In this document: in pieces, positions 50,782 through 61,600 of the stretch
Layout of the letters: each line of letters starts with the position of its first letter
Numbering within the stretch: the stretch's first letter is position 1
Assembly (NCBI RefSeq): GCF_000234665.1
Contig: NC_018327.1
Coordinates: 405,998 to 469,997, forward strand
Length of the DNA stretch: 64,000 bases
From: Leishmania mexicana MHOM/GT/2001/U1103
Taxonomy: Eukaryota; Euglenozoa; Kinetoplastea; Trypanosomatida; Trypanosomatidae
Reading direction: 5' to 3'
The notes under the pieces: model-generated
Seen by the model: the letters and a program-made list of their open reading frames with translations, nothing else
Told to the model about the DNA's origin: nothing
Database searches by the model: none
Made by a program: the position numbers and the translations under genes

Positions 50782-53007
50782 TTACGCGGGGCTGCAGGGC
50801 TGCACTTGTGAGTCCTCCCATGCATACGTGCCTACCGCAAACGGCTGCGGTGTTGGCGTGGGGCTGTCCTGCCCGTAGCTGGTAGACAAATGGTGCGAGC
50901 GCCCCGACACCCCACCGGCCTCGGAACAGAGGCCGTCGCTGCGCCATTGGTACGGAGCATCCCCGCTGCAGCCTGTCAGTTCCATCTGGAAGTGTGCCAA
51001 GCTGGCGGGTGCAGTGTCGCGCTGAGGATGTTGCCTCGAGCCGTGTAGCTGCTGTGGCGGCGGGCAATGGCCATGTGCGGCATGATAGCCGTGAATGCTG
51101 CCCTCCAACGCCTCCTGAGAATGCGTGCTCGGGCTCCTCGACATGGTGTCCTCGTCCGGCGGAGCAGAGGGGGTGCCCGGCAGCGGCACCTCTCCTCTTG
51201 CAGCAACAGCACCAGCAGCTTTGGTAGTTTTGCGCTTCTTCCGGTCGCAGCGTGAGCGCTGCTGCTTCGAGGCAGTCGCAGCGGCGGTCGTCGCCGTGGA
51301 CATGCGCGGCGTCACTTTCCGTGAGATGCTGCCCTCACCCATGTCAAGAGGGAACAACGCGATGGGCTTCAGAGACAGCACCGATGTGCGCCGGCAGGAG
51401 TCGGCGACGAGTTGATCGTCAAAAGGCTCCGCGGATCGTGCCCGGTCGAGTTCGAGCATGGCCGCCTGAGCAGCGGGCCTCTCCTCGCTGTACTGGGCTG
51501 GCGGCGGCGCTGAGGCAAGGTAAGCTGCAGGCGGTGCACCGGCCGCCGTGTTGCCATCGCCGAATTGTGCGTCACCGCGGCTAAGTTCGCACGTTGTCCG
51601 CGCGTTGGTCGCATCACGAACACTACCTCGGCGGCCACCAGTCTCTACCACCCATGCGGCTGGTGCTGCATGCCCCGCTGGACAGGCCTGTTTTGCGGCG
51701 TCTGTGGTCGTGCCTGACGCCTCACATGAAGCGTGGAGACCGATGGCGAGCTGTTTGACGTACGGCACCGGCGCAGCATCGACGCGTCTCACGGCAGCAG
51801 GAAAGGACGGATACTGCAGTGGCGACGGCGCAACCGGCTCCGCTGCCGAGTACGAGCGACTTGCTGCTCTGCAGAGTTTTGCGCTGCTGTATGCGGTCTT
51901 CAACGGCGTCTGGTTGGAGATGAGCTGCCGCTGCGGCGTTCCACCGAGTGTGTGGTAGGGCTCACTGCTCCCGCCGCTGTCCCCGTCAAGTGCGCGCGCC
52001 GTCGGCGGTGCGACCTCGACAGACAGGGCCGCTTGGCGGCGGTTCTGGTAGTAGCTAGTAAAGTTGTGCGAGGAGCCGCACCAGCTGGACTTGCCAGGGG
52101 TACCCTTGCCAGGCGTGGTGCCGACACCTCTCTTCAGCGGTGTTACATTGCTGCTATTGAGCATGTCGGCGTTTTGCGTCCTCAGTCGACAGCCAAGCTG
52201 ATCCTCCGGGGCGATGCCCAGGAGATCGCTGAGTTTCTCGCCGCTGTCCAGCATCTTCTGGATGGCCTCCGCGCCGTTCGGAGCTAGGCAGCCGAGCACC
52301 TTCAGAATGTGCGACATGTACACTGTGTTCATGTCCAGGAAGTCGTCCATCGTGTGGCCCGCCACGTACAGCTGGCGTTGCATGAGCGACTCGTACTCGG
52401 TGTCAAAGGCTCGCAGTTTCGCCTCGTAGGCTTCGTCGTGCTTCCGCATCTTCTCCGACTGCTTCACGTAGAGCTTGCTCTCCGTCAAGGACCGACCCTT
52501 GCGGATGTACTTCGCCTCTTTTCGACTAACGATCTTCCGCCAGGAGACGGTCTTCTTGAGCTCCGCCTTCACATCATCGCCGAGGTCGCATGTCCTTTGT
52601 GCCATCTTCAGCACATCGTGCAGCCGCGCCATCACCGTTCGATGCACCGATTTATTATAAGACAAGAACTGCTCGCCATTCTTGATGTTCATCATCTCAG
52701 CGGAGAAGAGCGTGGCCGCGTTCTGCAAGCTGACCCCGTAGCTCTCGACAAGCTGCCTATTAAAGGAGATGTAGCCGTCCTGGTCCACCCTGCTGTGCGG
52801 GTTCGTGTTGTTGACGCACTGCGCGACTTCATGATAGCTCTGGCCAACGAGCGAGAGGCAACTGGCCACCTCGCGCATCGCCTGCGTCGTGCGGGTGATG
52901 TGCGCGCCGAACTGCTTCAGCGCCCTTGAGATCAGCTTCACCCGCTCATGGCGCAGCGCAAAGTCGTAGTTACTGTTGGTTGGTGATGGGCTCGTCGTGC
53001 TGAGCAT
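50782..53007 (-). CDS. BAR-like protein with long disordered C-terminal tail
   Basis: 741 residues from the ATG at 53007, just after a candidate acceptor (53067); the frame is open to 53160, but that ATG lies upstream of the acceptor. Residues about 12-240 are helical and charged with BAR-like spacing: LISRALKQFGAHITRTTQAM, SFNRQLVESYGVSLQNAATL, then SRKEAKYIRKGRSLTESKLY and AKLRAFDTEYESLMQRQL. This block is clearly related to that of the 303-residue neighbour. It is followed by about 480 residues of Ser/Ala/Pro/Gln-rich disorder with a basic patch (RCDRKKRKTTK) and a His/Gln/Pro-rich end. BAR-plus-tail proteins usually recruit partners to curved membranes; no SH3 or PH domain is visible. No signal peptide. 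Confidence 0.75.
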   Translation of the reverse strand: MLSTTSPSPTNSNYDFALRHERVKLISRALKQFGAHITRTTQAMREVASCLSLVGQSYHEVAQCVNNTNPHSRVDQDGYISFNRQLVESYGVSLQNAATLFSAEMMNIKNGEQFLSYNKSVHRTVMARLHDVLKMAQRTCDLGDDVKAELKKTVSWRKIVSRKEAKYIRKGRSLTESKLYVKQSEKMRKHDEAYEAKLRAFDTEYESLMQRQLYVAGHTMDDFLDMNTVYMSHILKVLGCLAPNGAEAIQKMLDSGEKLSDLLGIAPEDQLGCRLRTQNADMLNSSNVTPLKRGVGTTPGKGTPGKSSWCGSSHNFTSYYQNRRQAALSVEVAPPTARALDGDSGGSSEPYHTLGGTPQRQLISNQTPLKTAYSSAKLCRAASRSYSAAEPVAPSPLQYPSFPAAVRRVDAAPVPYVKQLAIGLHASCEASGTTTDAAKQACPAGHAAPAAWVVETGGRRGSVRDATNARTTCELSRGDAQFGDGNTAAGAPPAAYLASAPPPAQYSEERPAAQAAMLELDRARSAEPFDDQLVADSCRRTSVLSLKPIALFPLDMGEGSISRKVTPRMSTATTAAATASKQQRSRCDRKKRKTTKAAGAVAARGEVPLPGTPSAPPDEDTMSRSPSTHSQEALEGSIHGYHAAHGHCPPPQQLHGSRQHPQRDTAPASLAHFQMELTGCSGDAPYQWRSDGLCSEAGGVSGRSHHLSTSYGQDSPTPTPQPFAVGTYAWEDSQVQPCSPA

Positions 53008-53066
53008 GTCGTGAGCAGGGCCTGGACCAAAACGAAAAGACGTTTGGGTAGTATCCGGTGCAGAGG

Positions 53067-53068
53067 CT
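53067..53068 (-). promoter_or_regulatory. Candidate spliced-leader acceptor AG
   Basis: A CTCTGTCGTCTCTCGTCTGC-type tract on the minus strand is followed by GTCAG about 60 nt before the ATG at 53007. Confidence 0.4.
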
Positions 53069-54129
53069 GACGCATACGGCCAGGCACAGGCACACCACGA
53101 ATGGCGTCCGGAAGGGATGTGACGGAGAGGGGCAGACGAGAGACGACAGAGGCAGCACACCTGTCCTTATCCTTTGTTTTTCCGCTGCGTAGGCTCACGC
53201 CTTCTCTGAGACACACCGCCACGCACGGCTAACGCCCTACCTCCCTCGCCTCGACCTCTTGCTATGCGTACAGGCGACGATAAGAACAAGGTAAGATGAG
53301 CGATCCGCCGCCGGAGTGCCACCGCTTACACACCACTCTTCTGCCGTTGTCAGTGTCGCGCGGCGTAGGAGGAGAGCTCCGGAAGAGGGGATATGTAGTC
53401 TAGTGACGACGCGTGCAGACACAGACACACACAGACACACACACACACGCGGTGCTCGCGTCGTCGAGAGGGCGACAGCGATGGAAAGAAAAACTAAACG
53501 TATACGGTGGATGAATGAGTACGGGTAGTACCCGTCGCAGCACGTCGGAGATGTTCGCGGCGCGGGAGCCCTCTGTGAGTGGCCAAGAGGCAGAGACGAA
53601 AAATGGTCGAGTCAAGGCTGCGGCGTGGAGTCGGCAGTTTGTGGGGAGCCGGTGAGCGACGACAAAGCGAGAACGAGAGACAGAGAAATACATGCGTATG
53701 AAGAGACGGAGATGGGACCAGAGGAAAAGAAACGCGCGAGCGCGATTGTGGTGCATACGCACACACGTGCAACTCGCATGTGCACATCACCGCCGACCGG
53801 GAGAAATCAAAGCCACCGGCATCGTAATAAAGCAGGAAACTCCTCATGTGGCACGCAGTTACAGAAAGCTACCGCGCTCACTGCCCTGTGTGTGCGCACC
53901 CATACTCGCACTCTCTCCTCCCTCCAGCGCCCAGCGCACAGTGGCGGGAATCGGCGAGGAAGACAGGCAAAACGAGCGGGGTTTACTGATCGAATAGGTA
54001 ACGCAAAGAAAAACGCAGTAACAGGCTGCTGCACCGTTGCCGCCCGCCCCATTGCGTGAGCAGTGGGACCCTCTTCACACCTCTCATCCGCCTCGTTTTT
54101 TTTTCACTCGTTGCAGAAAATAGGTCTGC

Positions 54130-54600
54130 GTGGCAAGTGCATCGTCATGCGTCCTCGCATGGCATCCCTCTCGCCTGTTTGCTTTTTCGATCTTGTTTAC
54201 CAGTCCTGATGATGCCGAAGGCCCCCTACGCGCGTGATATCAGGGTCTGGCATCAACTCTGTGGGGAAGCCGAAAGCCTGCCCAGCCTTCCCTCAAGTAT
54301 GGCTGGCAGACCCTTGATGTCGACTGAGAGGCCCCGTGCTGGTGCTGTGCGGAGGAGAGCTGCGGTCACGATCACGTTTGGACGGGCTAATTACGTCTTG
54401 TGTCCATACCACGACAAACATGGGCATCCACGCACCTTTGTTCCCGTTTTCGTTGAATTGCGGTGATGTGGAGCGTAATGCTGGACTGAGCCTATGCTTC
54501 ATGAAGTGGGCTGAGCAACGTGACAGGATATTCGTGGGTCCGGTGCCGTTCACATAGCCGTGGTGCAACAGAGGCAAGTGTGCTGCGGTCGCATGCGTAT
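54130..54600. mobile_element. Non-repetitive UTR island, possible SIDER-type retroposon remnant
   Basis: About 470 bases of ordinary-complexity sequence, open for 136 codons on the + strand, within a repeat-rich spacer and flanked by T-rich and CA-rich DNA. The size fits SIDER elements. The + strand frame has no recognisable protein features and would be alone against the transcription direction. Weak call; it needs a repeat-library comparison. Confidence 0.25.
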
Positions 54601-55108
54601 ATACGCGTCGACTGGTCAGAATGACGTGTTACACAGAAAAACAGCTCGTATATACTTATGCGTGTGGGTGGGTGGGTGGGTGCATGCGGGGAGTATGTCA
54701 CACTCGGCGCCGGCGTACCCGCTCCGTGCAGCCAAACAACACACACACACACACACGCACGCACGCACACGCACACACAAAGGGAAAACGAGATGAAGCA
54801 ACGATGCGCACAAAAACGCCAAAAACGTCATGACTCGGGGAAGAGCAGGAGGTGGTGCCCACAAGACACACAGACAGAGACACACCAAAGGGGGGAGGGG
54901 CAGAGAATTCGATAGAGATGATGGAGACATTCGGCAGGAGAGGAGGAGGCAAACATGCGAAGAGATGACCATGAGCAAGAGAAGGGTAGAAAACCAACCA
55001 AAAAAAGGAGAGGGAGGGGGGAGGGGGAGGGCGTGTGTGCGTGTGTCGTGCTTCGACTGTTGTGCCACTCAACATTGCGTGTTGATAAGACCCGGGGCCG
55101 ACTATGCA

Positions 55109-55133
55109 TGTATATATATATATATGTGTGTGT
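55109..55133. repeat. TA then GT run
   Basis: An alternating TATA tract passing directly into GT units, in the 3' flank of the small BAR-like gene. Confidence 0.8.
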
Positions 55134-55330
55134 CCGCTCTCCTCTCCGGGGTACGTGTTGCTCCGCTTCGTGGATGGAGGTGACGCACCGTCATGGCGAA
55201 TCCCACACATGCACCTACACACACGGAAGGGGGAGGGGGAGGGGCATCGGTGCGCGCGTACTGTAGTGAGTCTATCACGAACCACAACACACCATGTGTT
55301 GTGGCTGCTGCTGCAACTCGCGTCCCCTCC

Positions 55331-56029
55331 TCAAGCCTGCATTGTCTTGGACAAGTGTGAGTAGTACTTTGACGAGTGCGTTCGCATGCCATGGACAACT
55401 TGCAAGAGGACTTGAGTGCGCCTCTGCACCAGTGACATGTACTCGGTTCTGAATTCTCTCTCACCGGCGTCCACCTGCACCTTCAAGGCGTCGCGATCAG
55501 CCACCTTGGAGGAGAACTTCTCGTTGGACGAAATACTCTGATTCTTCTTGGCCAGCTTCATCTCCATCGCGTCCACGTCGCTGCGCTTTTTGTTGTACTT
55601 GCTGACGAGGTCCTCCTGCCTTGAACAACACTTCTCGATTTTCTTGAGGGCCTCCTTGAGCTCTCCGACGCCAGAGGAAACCTCGCGCGTGAAATCACTC
55701 ATGTAAACAGCGAAGGGGTATTCTGCGCCGTCGACGGCGGTCGAATCGGAAAGCCGCTGTGACCTGTTGTGGCCAGATGATCCACCACCACAGGAGCCGG
55801 CCATATGCCGATCCACTGACGTGCAGAACCTGTCGGCGCTGACGATAGCGTCCTCGCTCTCCTCCCCCTGCGAGAGCTCGCGGACGGAGACGGCCAAGGC
55901 CTCCAAGGAGGAGTCCAACGCCTTTACGGCGGCGAGGTACTTCTTCGCCGCGGAGTCGTAGCTGGCGCAAGCATGCGTGAGCTTCTTGATGAGGACCTTG
56001 TGCTCATCCGGGGCCGATGACTTCGGCAT
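55331..56029 (-). CDS. Compact BAR-like coiled protein
   Basis: 232 residues from an ATG about 110 nt after an acceptor (56140). Entirely helical and charged except for a short Gly/Ser loop (about 80-95, GSCGGGSSGHNRSQ). The C-terminal two thirds read like the second and third BAR helices: LVSKYNKKRSDVDAMEMKLA, KFSSKVADRDALKVQVDAGE, then FRTEYMSLVQRRTQVLLQVV. The length is that of a bare BAR domain. It shares the KYxxKR and E-x-EY patterns with the two downstream neighbours but is diverged. It has no membrane anchor or lipid-modification signal, so binding would be through the curved dimer surface. A likely distant paralogue of the neighbours; profile confirmation is needed. Confidence 0.72.
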   Translation of the reverse strand: MPKSSAPDEHKVLIKKLTHACASYDSAAKKYLAAVKALDSSLEALAVSVRELSQGEESEDAIVSADRFCTSVDRHMAGSCGGGSSGHNRSQRLSDSTAVDGAEYPFAVYMSDFTREVSSGVGELKEALKKIEKCCSRQEDLVSKYNKKRSDVDAMEMKLAKKNQSISSNEKFSSKVADRDALKVQVDAGEREFRTEYMSLVQRRTQVLLQVVHGMRTHSSKYYSHLSKTMQA

Positions 56030-56139
56030 TTTCTCCTGCGGGGTGAAACCCTTGACTGCGAGCTTGCTTTCCGTCTGCTAGCGTTTTCGGCTCTACAGGA
56101 AGCGGCTCCAGCGATGTCTGCGGGCGTGCGTGCACGTCC

Positions 56140-56141
56140 CT
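56140..56141 (-). promoter_or_regulatory. Candidate spliced-leader acceptor AG
   Basis: The first AG after the CGTCTTTCCGTCCCTCTCTT tract on the minus strand. No ATG lies between it and the ATG at 56029. Confidence 0.4.
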
Positions 56142-57383
56142 GCCGCCAAGGGAGGTACGCAGGCGAGAGATGGAAAGAGAGGGACGGAAAGACGGGGAGG
56201 CGCACAGGGCACAAGACACACACAACAAAACAGGGCAGATGGAAAAGACGCCAAAGGCCAGAACAGTGGTGGCGAACACCGCGATAGAAAGACAAAGACA
56301 CGAAAAGGGGTGCACAGGCTCAGCAGTAGAAGTAGAGGGGGAGAGAGATGGAGGAGCGCGTTGTGTGTCTGTGTGTGTGGGGGGAGGGGGGGCGTGTGAA
56401 CGCGAACGCGCACAGCTGTGAACACTGAGCACATCGTGAAGGGGCAAAGAGGCGAGCAAGAGAAGGAATGGGCGACAGTATGTGAACCGAGCCGACGACA
56501 CGAGTCCTACATGTTTGTTACGATGCTTGTTCGTGCGTAACACGCACACGCAAAGCCTCACCAAGGCACCAAAACAGATGGAAAAAGGGGCATATATGCC
56601 ACACCGTAGCGCGGTTGCAGTGGGCACGCGTGCAGTCCGCGACATACGCCCCTACCCGTGTGGGCAAAACTCGTCCATCGCGAGGGCCTCAAAGCCCATC
56701 GTTTCGTTGTTTTGTGCAACTTCGTCCAACACCAAACACCACGACAGAATATAAAGTGAGCACTCCCCCCCCCGCCACCCTCCCCCCCGGGCCACCACGG
56801 CACACACACACACGCCTACGACACGACAAGGAAAGCACCACAGGCGAACACCCGGAGAGACACGGCACAGTTGGAGTCGACTCCGCGTCACACACGTTTT
56901 CGTTGTTGGAGAGGAGGAGGAGGGGGGAGGAGGGGGGCCGCCATGATCGACGCCCTCTTCACAGAAAACGGAAAACGACAAGACGAAATCAATCATAAAA
57001 AGAGAGCAGCAGCTGTGCGAGCACAGACACTGACGACTACGCACCCCTGCAAGCCTGTATGCAAAAGGTGCAACACGTGCACACACGCACAGACGCGCTC
57101 CGACTATTATTCATCCCTCGCCACCGCCACCGATACAGGAAGAGAAGAGAGCACACGAGTCCACACACACACACACACACAGAAGAACGAGACTAAGGGA
57201 AAACGACATCGATGAAATGACAAGGAAAAGCACCGAACATCACCGCGGCCCTCACCGATGACACAAAGTCGAAAAGAGCGCAATGCACGACACATATCAT
57301 CCGTGCACAAACACAGGGACGGAGCACACGAACATGTGCGAAGAGAGGTAGGGGGGAGTAGGTAGGGAGGTAGGGGGAGTGTT

Positions 57384-57398
57384 GGGGGGGGGGGGGGG
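57384..57398. repeat. Homopolymer run of 15 G
   Basis: An uninterrupted G15 on the + strand in the longest spacer. Its length is prone to sequencing error. Confidence 0.9.
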
Positions 57399-58232
57399 CA
57401 CAGACCCCAGAGGCGCAAGGCAGAGCGACAGGAAAAGCCCAGAAAGAAACAGTCCCCAAGTGTGCTGCGTCGACAACCCCATTACACTCAAACATAAACG
57501 GCAAAGACAAAAATAAAATGAAAAAAAAAAGACGAGGAGGGCAACAAGAGCCGAGCAAAACACGCACGCGCACCAGGCTCGCCTTTTTGTCCCTTCCCTT
57601 CAACTACTTAACGAGGAAAAGAGGACGGGACAAGGACAGAGAACAGGAAGGGGAAGGGGAAGGTTCGGCACACACACACACACACGGCAACAAAGGAGGC
57701 AGAGCACATGCGCATGCACACCGCAAAACGAAAGAGGAGGACACCTCAAGCGATAAAAGGAAAAGCGACGACAAGAAGAGTGACGAGGAGACGAACGACA
57801 CGAAAGACACGCACGCGCACACAGACACGACGCACACGACGCACACGACGCACAGAAACGTACACAGAAGCGTTTTTTTTTGAATCATGCAGAACAGAGT
57901 CACCAAAGGAGGAGGAAGCTTCCCCTCCCCCCGCCCCGCCCCGAGTCCAAACAACCGACAAGGAGCGGAAAGGACAGGTGCGAGGAAAATAAGAAAGAGA
58001 GAAGTACAAAACGGGGCCGTCCTGCAGAGCCACAAACAAAGTGCGGCGTCCAAAGAAGGACGCACAAACACACACACACGCTTCCATGTTCGTCCCTCTC
58101 ATAAAGTGCTTACGTGCTTTGCGGAGGTGTGGATGGGGAGGGGGGGGGTAAAGTATGATGACGCCATAGTTAAGGCGAAAGGACGAGAGGACGATGAAAA
58201 CTGGGAAAATAAATATGAATAGACATATATCC

Positions 58233-58258
58233 ATCTATCCATATATATATGGATAGAT
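58233..58258. repeat. Perfect 26-nt palindrome
   Basis: ATCTATCCATATA followed by its exact reverse complement, with further GATA/TATA units around it. It could extrude as a cruciform or form an RNA hairpin in the 3' UTR of the helicase-like gene. Confidence 0.9.
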
Positions 58259-58614
58259 ATAGATAGACAAGGGCAAGGCTGCACCAGCGAGTCCTTTGTG
58301 AAATGAACACGAAGAAGCGGAGAACAGAAGCGCACATGCACACATGCAACAGAGACGCATTACGTGAGACGGAAGAGCGCCATACTTTTGAAGTCCATGC
58401 ATGCAGACACACAGGCGTATGCAGGCAGAAAGACAGGCAGGGACTCCCGACTCTCCTACAACTCTACTCGCTCTGCCACTTTTCATGGCTAAGAGGAAAG
58501 ACTTGGTGGGAGGAGGGGGGGGGGCCAAAACGCGGAGCGAGGGAGAAGACGTCGTAGAGCGAGTAAGACAGCAAAAAAGCCCGTCGTCCCCCCTCCACAC
58601 ACACACAGCTCAGC

Positions 58615-61600
58615 TCAGCTCGATGATGGAGACGGCTGTTGCTGCTTCTTTCCTCGTGTGTTGCGGGAGCGGCGCTTGCTGGAGGTGCTCTTCCCATCGC
58701 CGCCACTGCCGCTGCCCACATCTTTCGCCCCGGCGCATGCGACATGAGGGCACGAGGCGCCGGACTTGCTTGCCAACGGGCTTCGTGTTGTTGTGTTGCC
58801 TGCCTCGTTCTCTTTCCTGCTGCCAGGCGCGATCACACCGCCAGATGCTGTTGCGGCAGCCTGAGCAGCAGAGGTGCTGTTGCTCGGACTGCCGTTGGTG
58901 TTTGCATTGGTGCCGTCTTTTCCATTGCTCCCGCCTCGGCCGCCGGTGTTGCTGTTCTGCGCTGCCGAGGAGCGTGCGCACCTGTTGTTGCTGTTACTGC
59001 CACCGCCACCGCTATTTTGGACGGATGAAGCGGACTCCTTACCACCCCCGCCTCCGCGCTGCTGATGCTGGCGTTGGTTGTTGTTGCCGCTACTACCGTC
59101 GGCCGCACCAGTGCCTGCGCCGGCATTTCCACGGCTATTAGCTCGCACGCCGCTGGCACCGATACCCGTGGCAGTCGCGGCGCCAGGGCTCGCAACTCCG
59201 GCGGCGGCGCTAGATGCGTAGTTTGCCGTTGCTACGCCAGAATTTTTCACCATCTTTGCGAAAGAGTTACGCTCGGCCCCACCGCTGCCGCTGGAGCTGA
59301 GGTTGGCGCTCCCTCCACTCGCAGCGTTGGCAGTCATGGCAATGTTGCCCTGCGCCAAGAGCTGCACTGGTGACGAAGCGGCACCGAGAGAAGAGTTTCC
59401 AGGGAAGCCCACACTATTGGCCGCCGCGGCCGTGCCCGATAAGCTTGTGAAACCGTCAAGCTGCCGTTGCTCCTTCTGCAGCTTCGCCACCAGGACTTTT
59501 TTCACTGTAATCGCCTCGCCTGACGTGAGTGTTAGCATCAGGTTTTCTTCAGCGCCGTTGACGCCAGCTGTCGCGGTGCGCGGTCGCGGTGGTGAGCCGG
59601 GTGCCGTCGCTGGCCACTCAACGTCACCTGTGTGCCCGCATACTAGCGGAATAAAGTACGGATGCTTAGGAGAAATGTCTAGCACCGGCAACGGGTACTC
59701 CACGGGCTCCTGCACCCCCGGGCGGCCAGGAGCCGGGCCGGTCGACGTGAGTGACGTGGCTGTGGCAGCGCGGGTCAGGGTGCCGGTGGCGCCGCTGTAC
59801 ATGTACTGGTGAAGAAAGTAAGCAGAGAGGGTAAAGTCCGCTGCCAACATCAGTGTCACGAGCACCGGCAGCGGACGCTGCGGCTGCTTAGATCCCTCCG
59901 CTGACTTCGCTGCTCCCGTGGTCGTGCCCTCCCGCAGCTGCTGCAGCTTCTCCTGAATGTTACCCTCCTTGATTTGGCGGTTTTGCCGCAGCGACAGCTC
60001 GATCTCGCGCTCCCCATCGACGGTGGTGTGCAGGACCTGGATGAACTCCGCCCACTCCTGGTCCGTCAGCGACTTCTGAGGTGGGTAGTACTGGATAATA
60101 ACGTCCACATCCATTATGTCGAGCGACGTCAGCGCGTCCCACGCAACGAGGGTGACGACGACAGGGGAGGTATACGGCAACAACGACGACGTCGCCGCTG
60201 CGGCTGGCAAGACCCGCTCGGCCGCCTCGCAGCTCTGCAGGTACGCCGCGTGGCACTGCTGCTGAGCCCCTAGGCTGTCCATGCGCCGGCTAAATACAAC
60301 GCTGTTCGAGGACGACGCCGACACCGTTGACGCGGTTGGGGCTTCCTTTGACACACCCCAGCTCGCGATCAAAGCGCTGAGCTGGGCGACCTCCTTGTTG
60401 TGCGTGAGCAAAAGCACACGGTGGAAGAGACCGCTGCGGTCCGTCACGATGCGACGCAGCTGCGCCTCCTTGTCAGCCTGGTTCTGCGATAGTACGAGGC
60501 GTATACCCAGAGACTCGGCTGGTGAGCTAAGCCCCTCATGCGGGTGCGGCATAAGGGCAACGGCCAAGGGGCTGATGTACGTGGAGGGCTGGATTTGGTA
60601 GTACCGACGGCTGCGCCGGCTGAAGCACTGCCGCAGCGTGGCAGGCAGGTGAGAAACGGGTCCACGGCAGACCCACATGTAGTGGGGGTGCAGGTGCGCC
60701 GCTGGCACATAGCGCGGGTTCTGCCGCAGTACCGCCACGTACAAAGTGTGGTGCACCTCGCGCCACTGCTGCACCGCCTTGTCGACCCCCATCGGAGAGG
60801 TGACACTCGCCCCTCCCATCTCCTCCACCACGATCGATGCAATGTGGGGGTGCACCCGCCGCATTTCAGGGCTCGGCGAGGGTTCAGCGGCCGCTGTGGC
60901 ACCAGTGCTGGCAGCATCTGTTGCCGATTCGGCAGCCGCCGTGGCTGTGCCGCTGCCGGCAACAGCAACATCCACGCCAGCGCTCAGTAGCGCGCTCAAG
61001 TTCCACTTCAGAAACCCTTGTGCGGTTGTGACGATGATGGAGACCAGGTGCGGCCGCGCACCCGCTGAGGTCGTCTTCTTGGCGGTGCGGCTGATGTCGC
61101 CGCCTTCCTCATCCTTGCTGGCGTCGCTGGCACCAGCCGGCGTAGCACTGACCTCGGGATTTGCCGTGTCCTGCTCCGTGACTGGCGTAGCGGGCGACAG
61201 CACGAGGGATGCGGGGGGTTTGTCGCCGACCTGCAGCACAGCATTCAAACGGAGCCCACAGGTTTCACCGAGAGACTTGCACATGCAGTGCAGCTCCACC
61301 GCACTCGCCTCCGTCTCAGCGAGAATGATCGACACCTCCGGTGCCCAGTTACGCGCGGCGAGTGGTAGCTGCTGAACGCGCCCATCCGCATCCGCGCGGA
61401 CATGGGCACTGCTGTCGCTGCTACTGCGGCCACCGTCCGTGCTCGGCTCCTGAGTGGCACTCAGGAGGCAGTGCAGCGTGTACAGGACAAGGAGTGAGCG
61501 GCACTCGCTAAGCGCCGCCTCGGTACGGTACAGGGGCACCGTCTTGTCGCTGTTCGCGTCTCCGGTGCCCGGAGATGACGCCTTGTTGCCGCCTGCCGTC

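Larger units (their letters stand above)
53008..55330. other. Long intergenic region
   Basis: 2.3 kb without a convincing gene. It has CA runs (53410-53450, 54738-54780), a TA/GT run (55109-55133) and polypurine tracts around 54990-55030. The non-repetitive island at 54130-54600 is listed separately. Confidence 0.5.
56030..58614. other. Longest intergenic region (2.6 kb)
   Basis: No gene seen. Almost all is polypurine/CA on the + strand. It includes a G15 run at 57384-57398, GAC/ACG repeats around 57830-57855 and an AT-rich palindrome at 58233-58258. Long minus-strand frames are Cys/Ser/Leu-rich shadows of polypyrimidine DNA. Confidence 0.6.

Noticed and set aside
54056..54466. 136-codon + strand frame in a spacer
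   Set aside because: No protein features and wrong direction for the transcription unit; better explained as a chance frame in a possible retroposon remnant.
48081..56029. HASP/SHERP or OHL surface-protein genes
   Set aside because: The three proteins here lack the HASP N-terminus and amino-acid repeats and are longer, helical and BAR-like; the myristoylation start alone is not enough.
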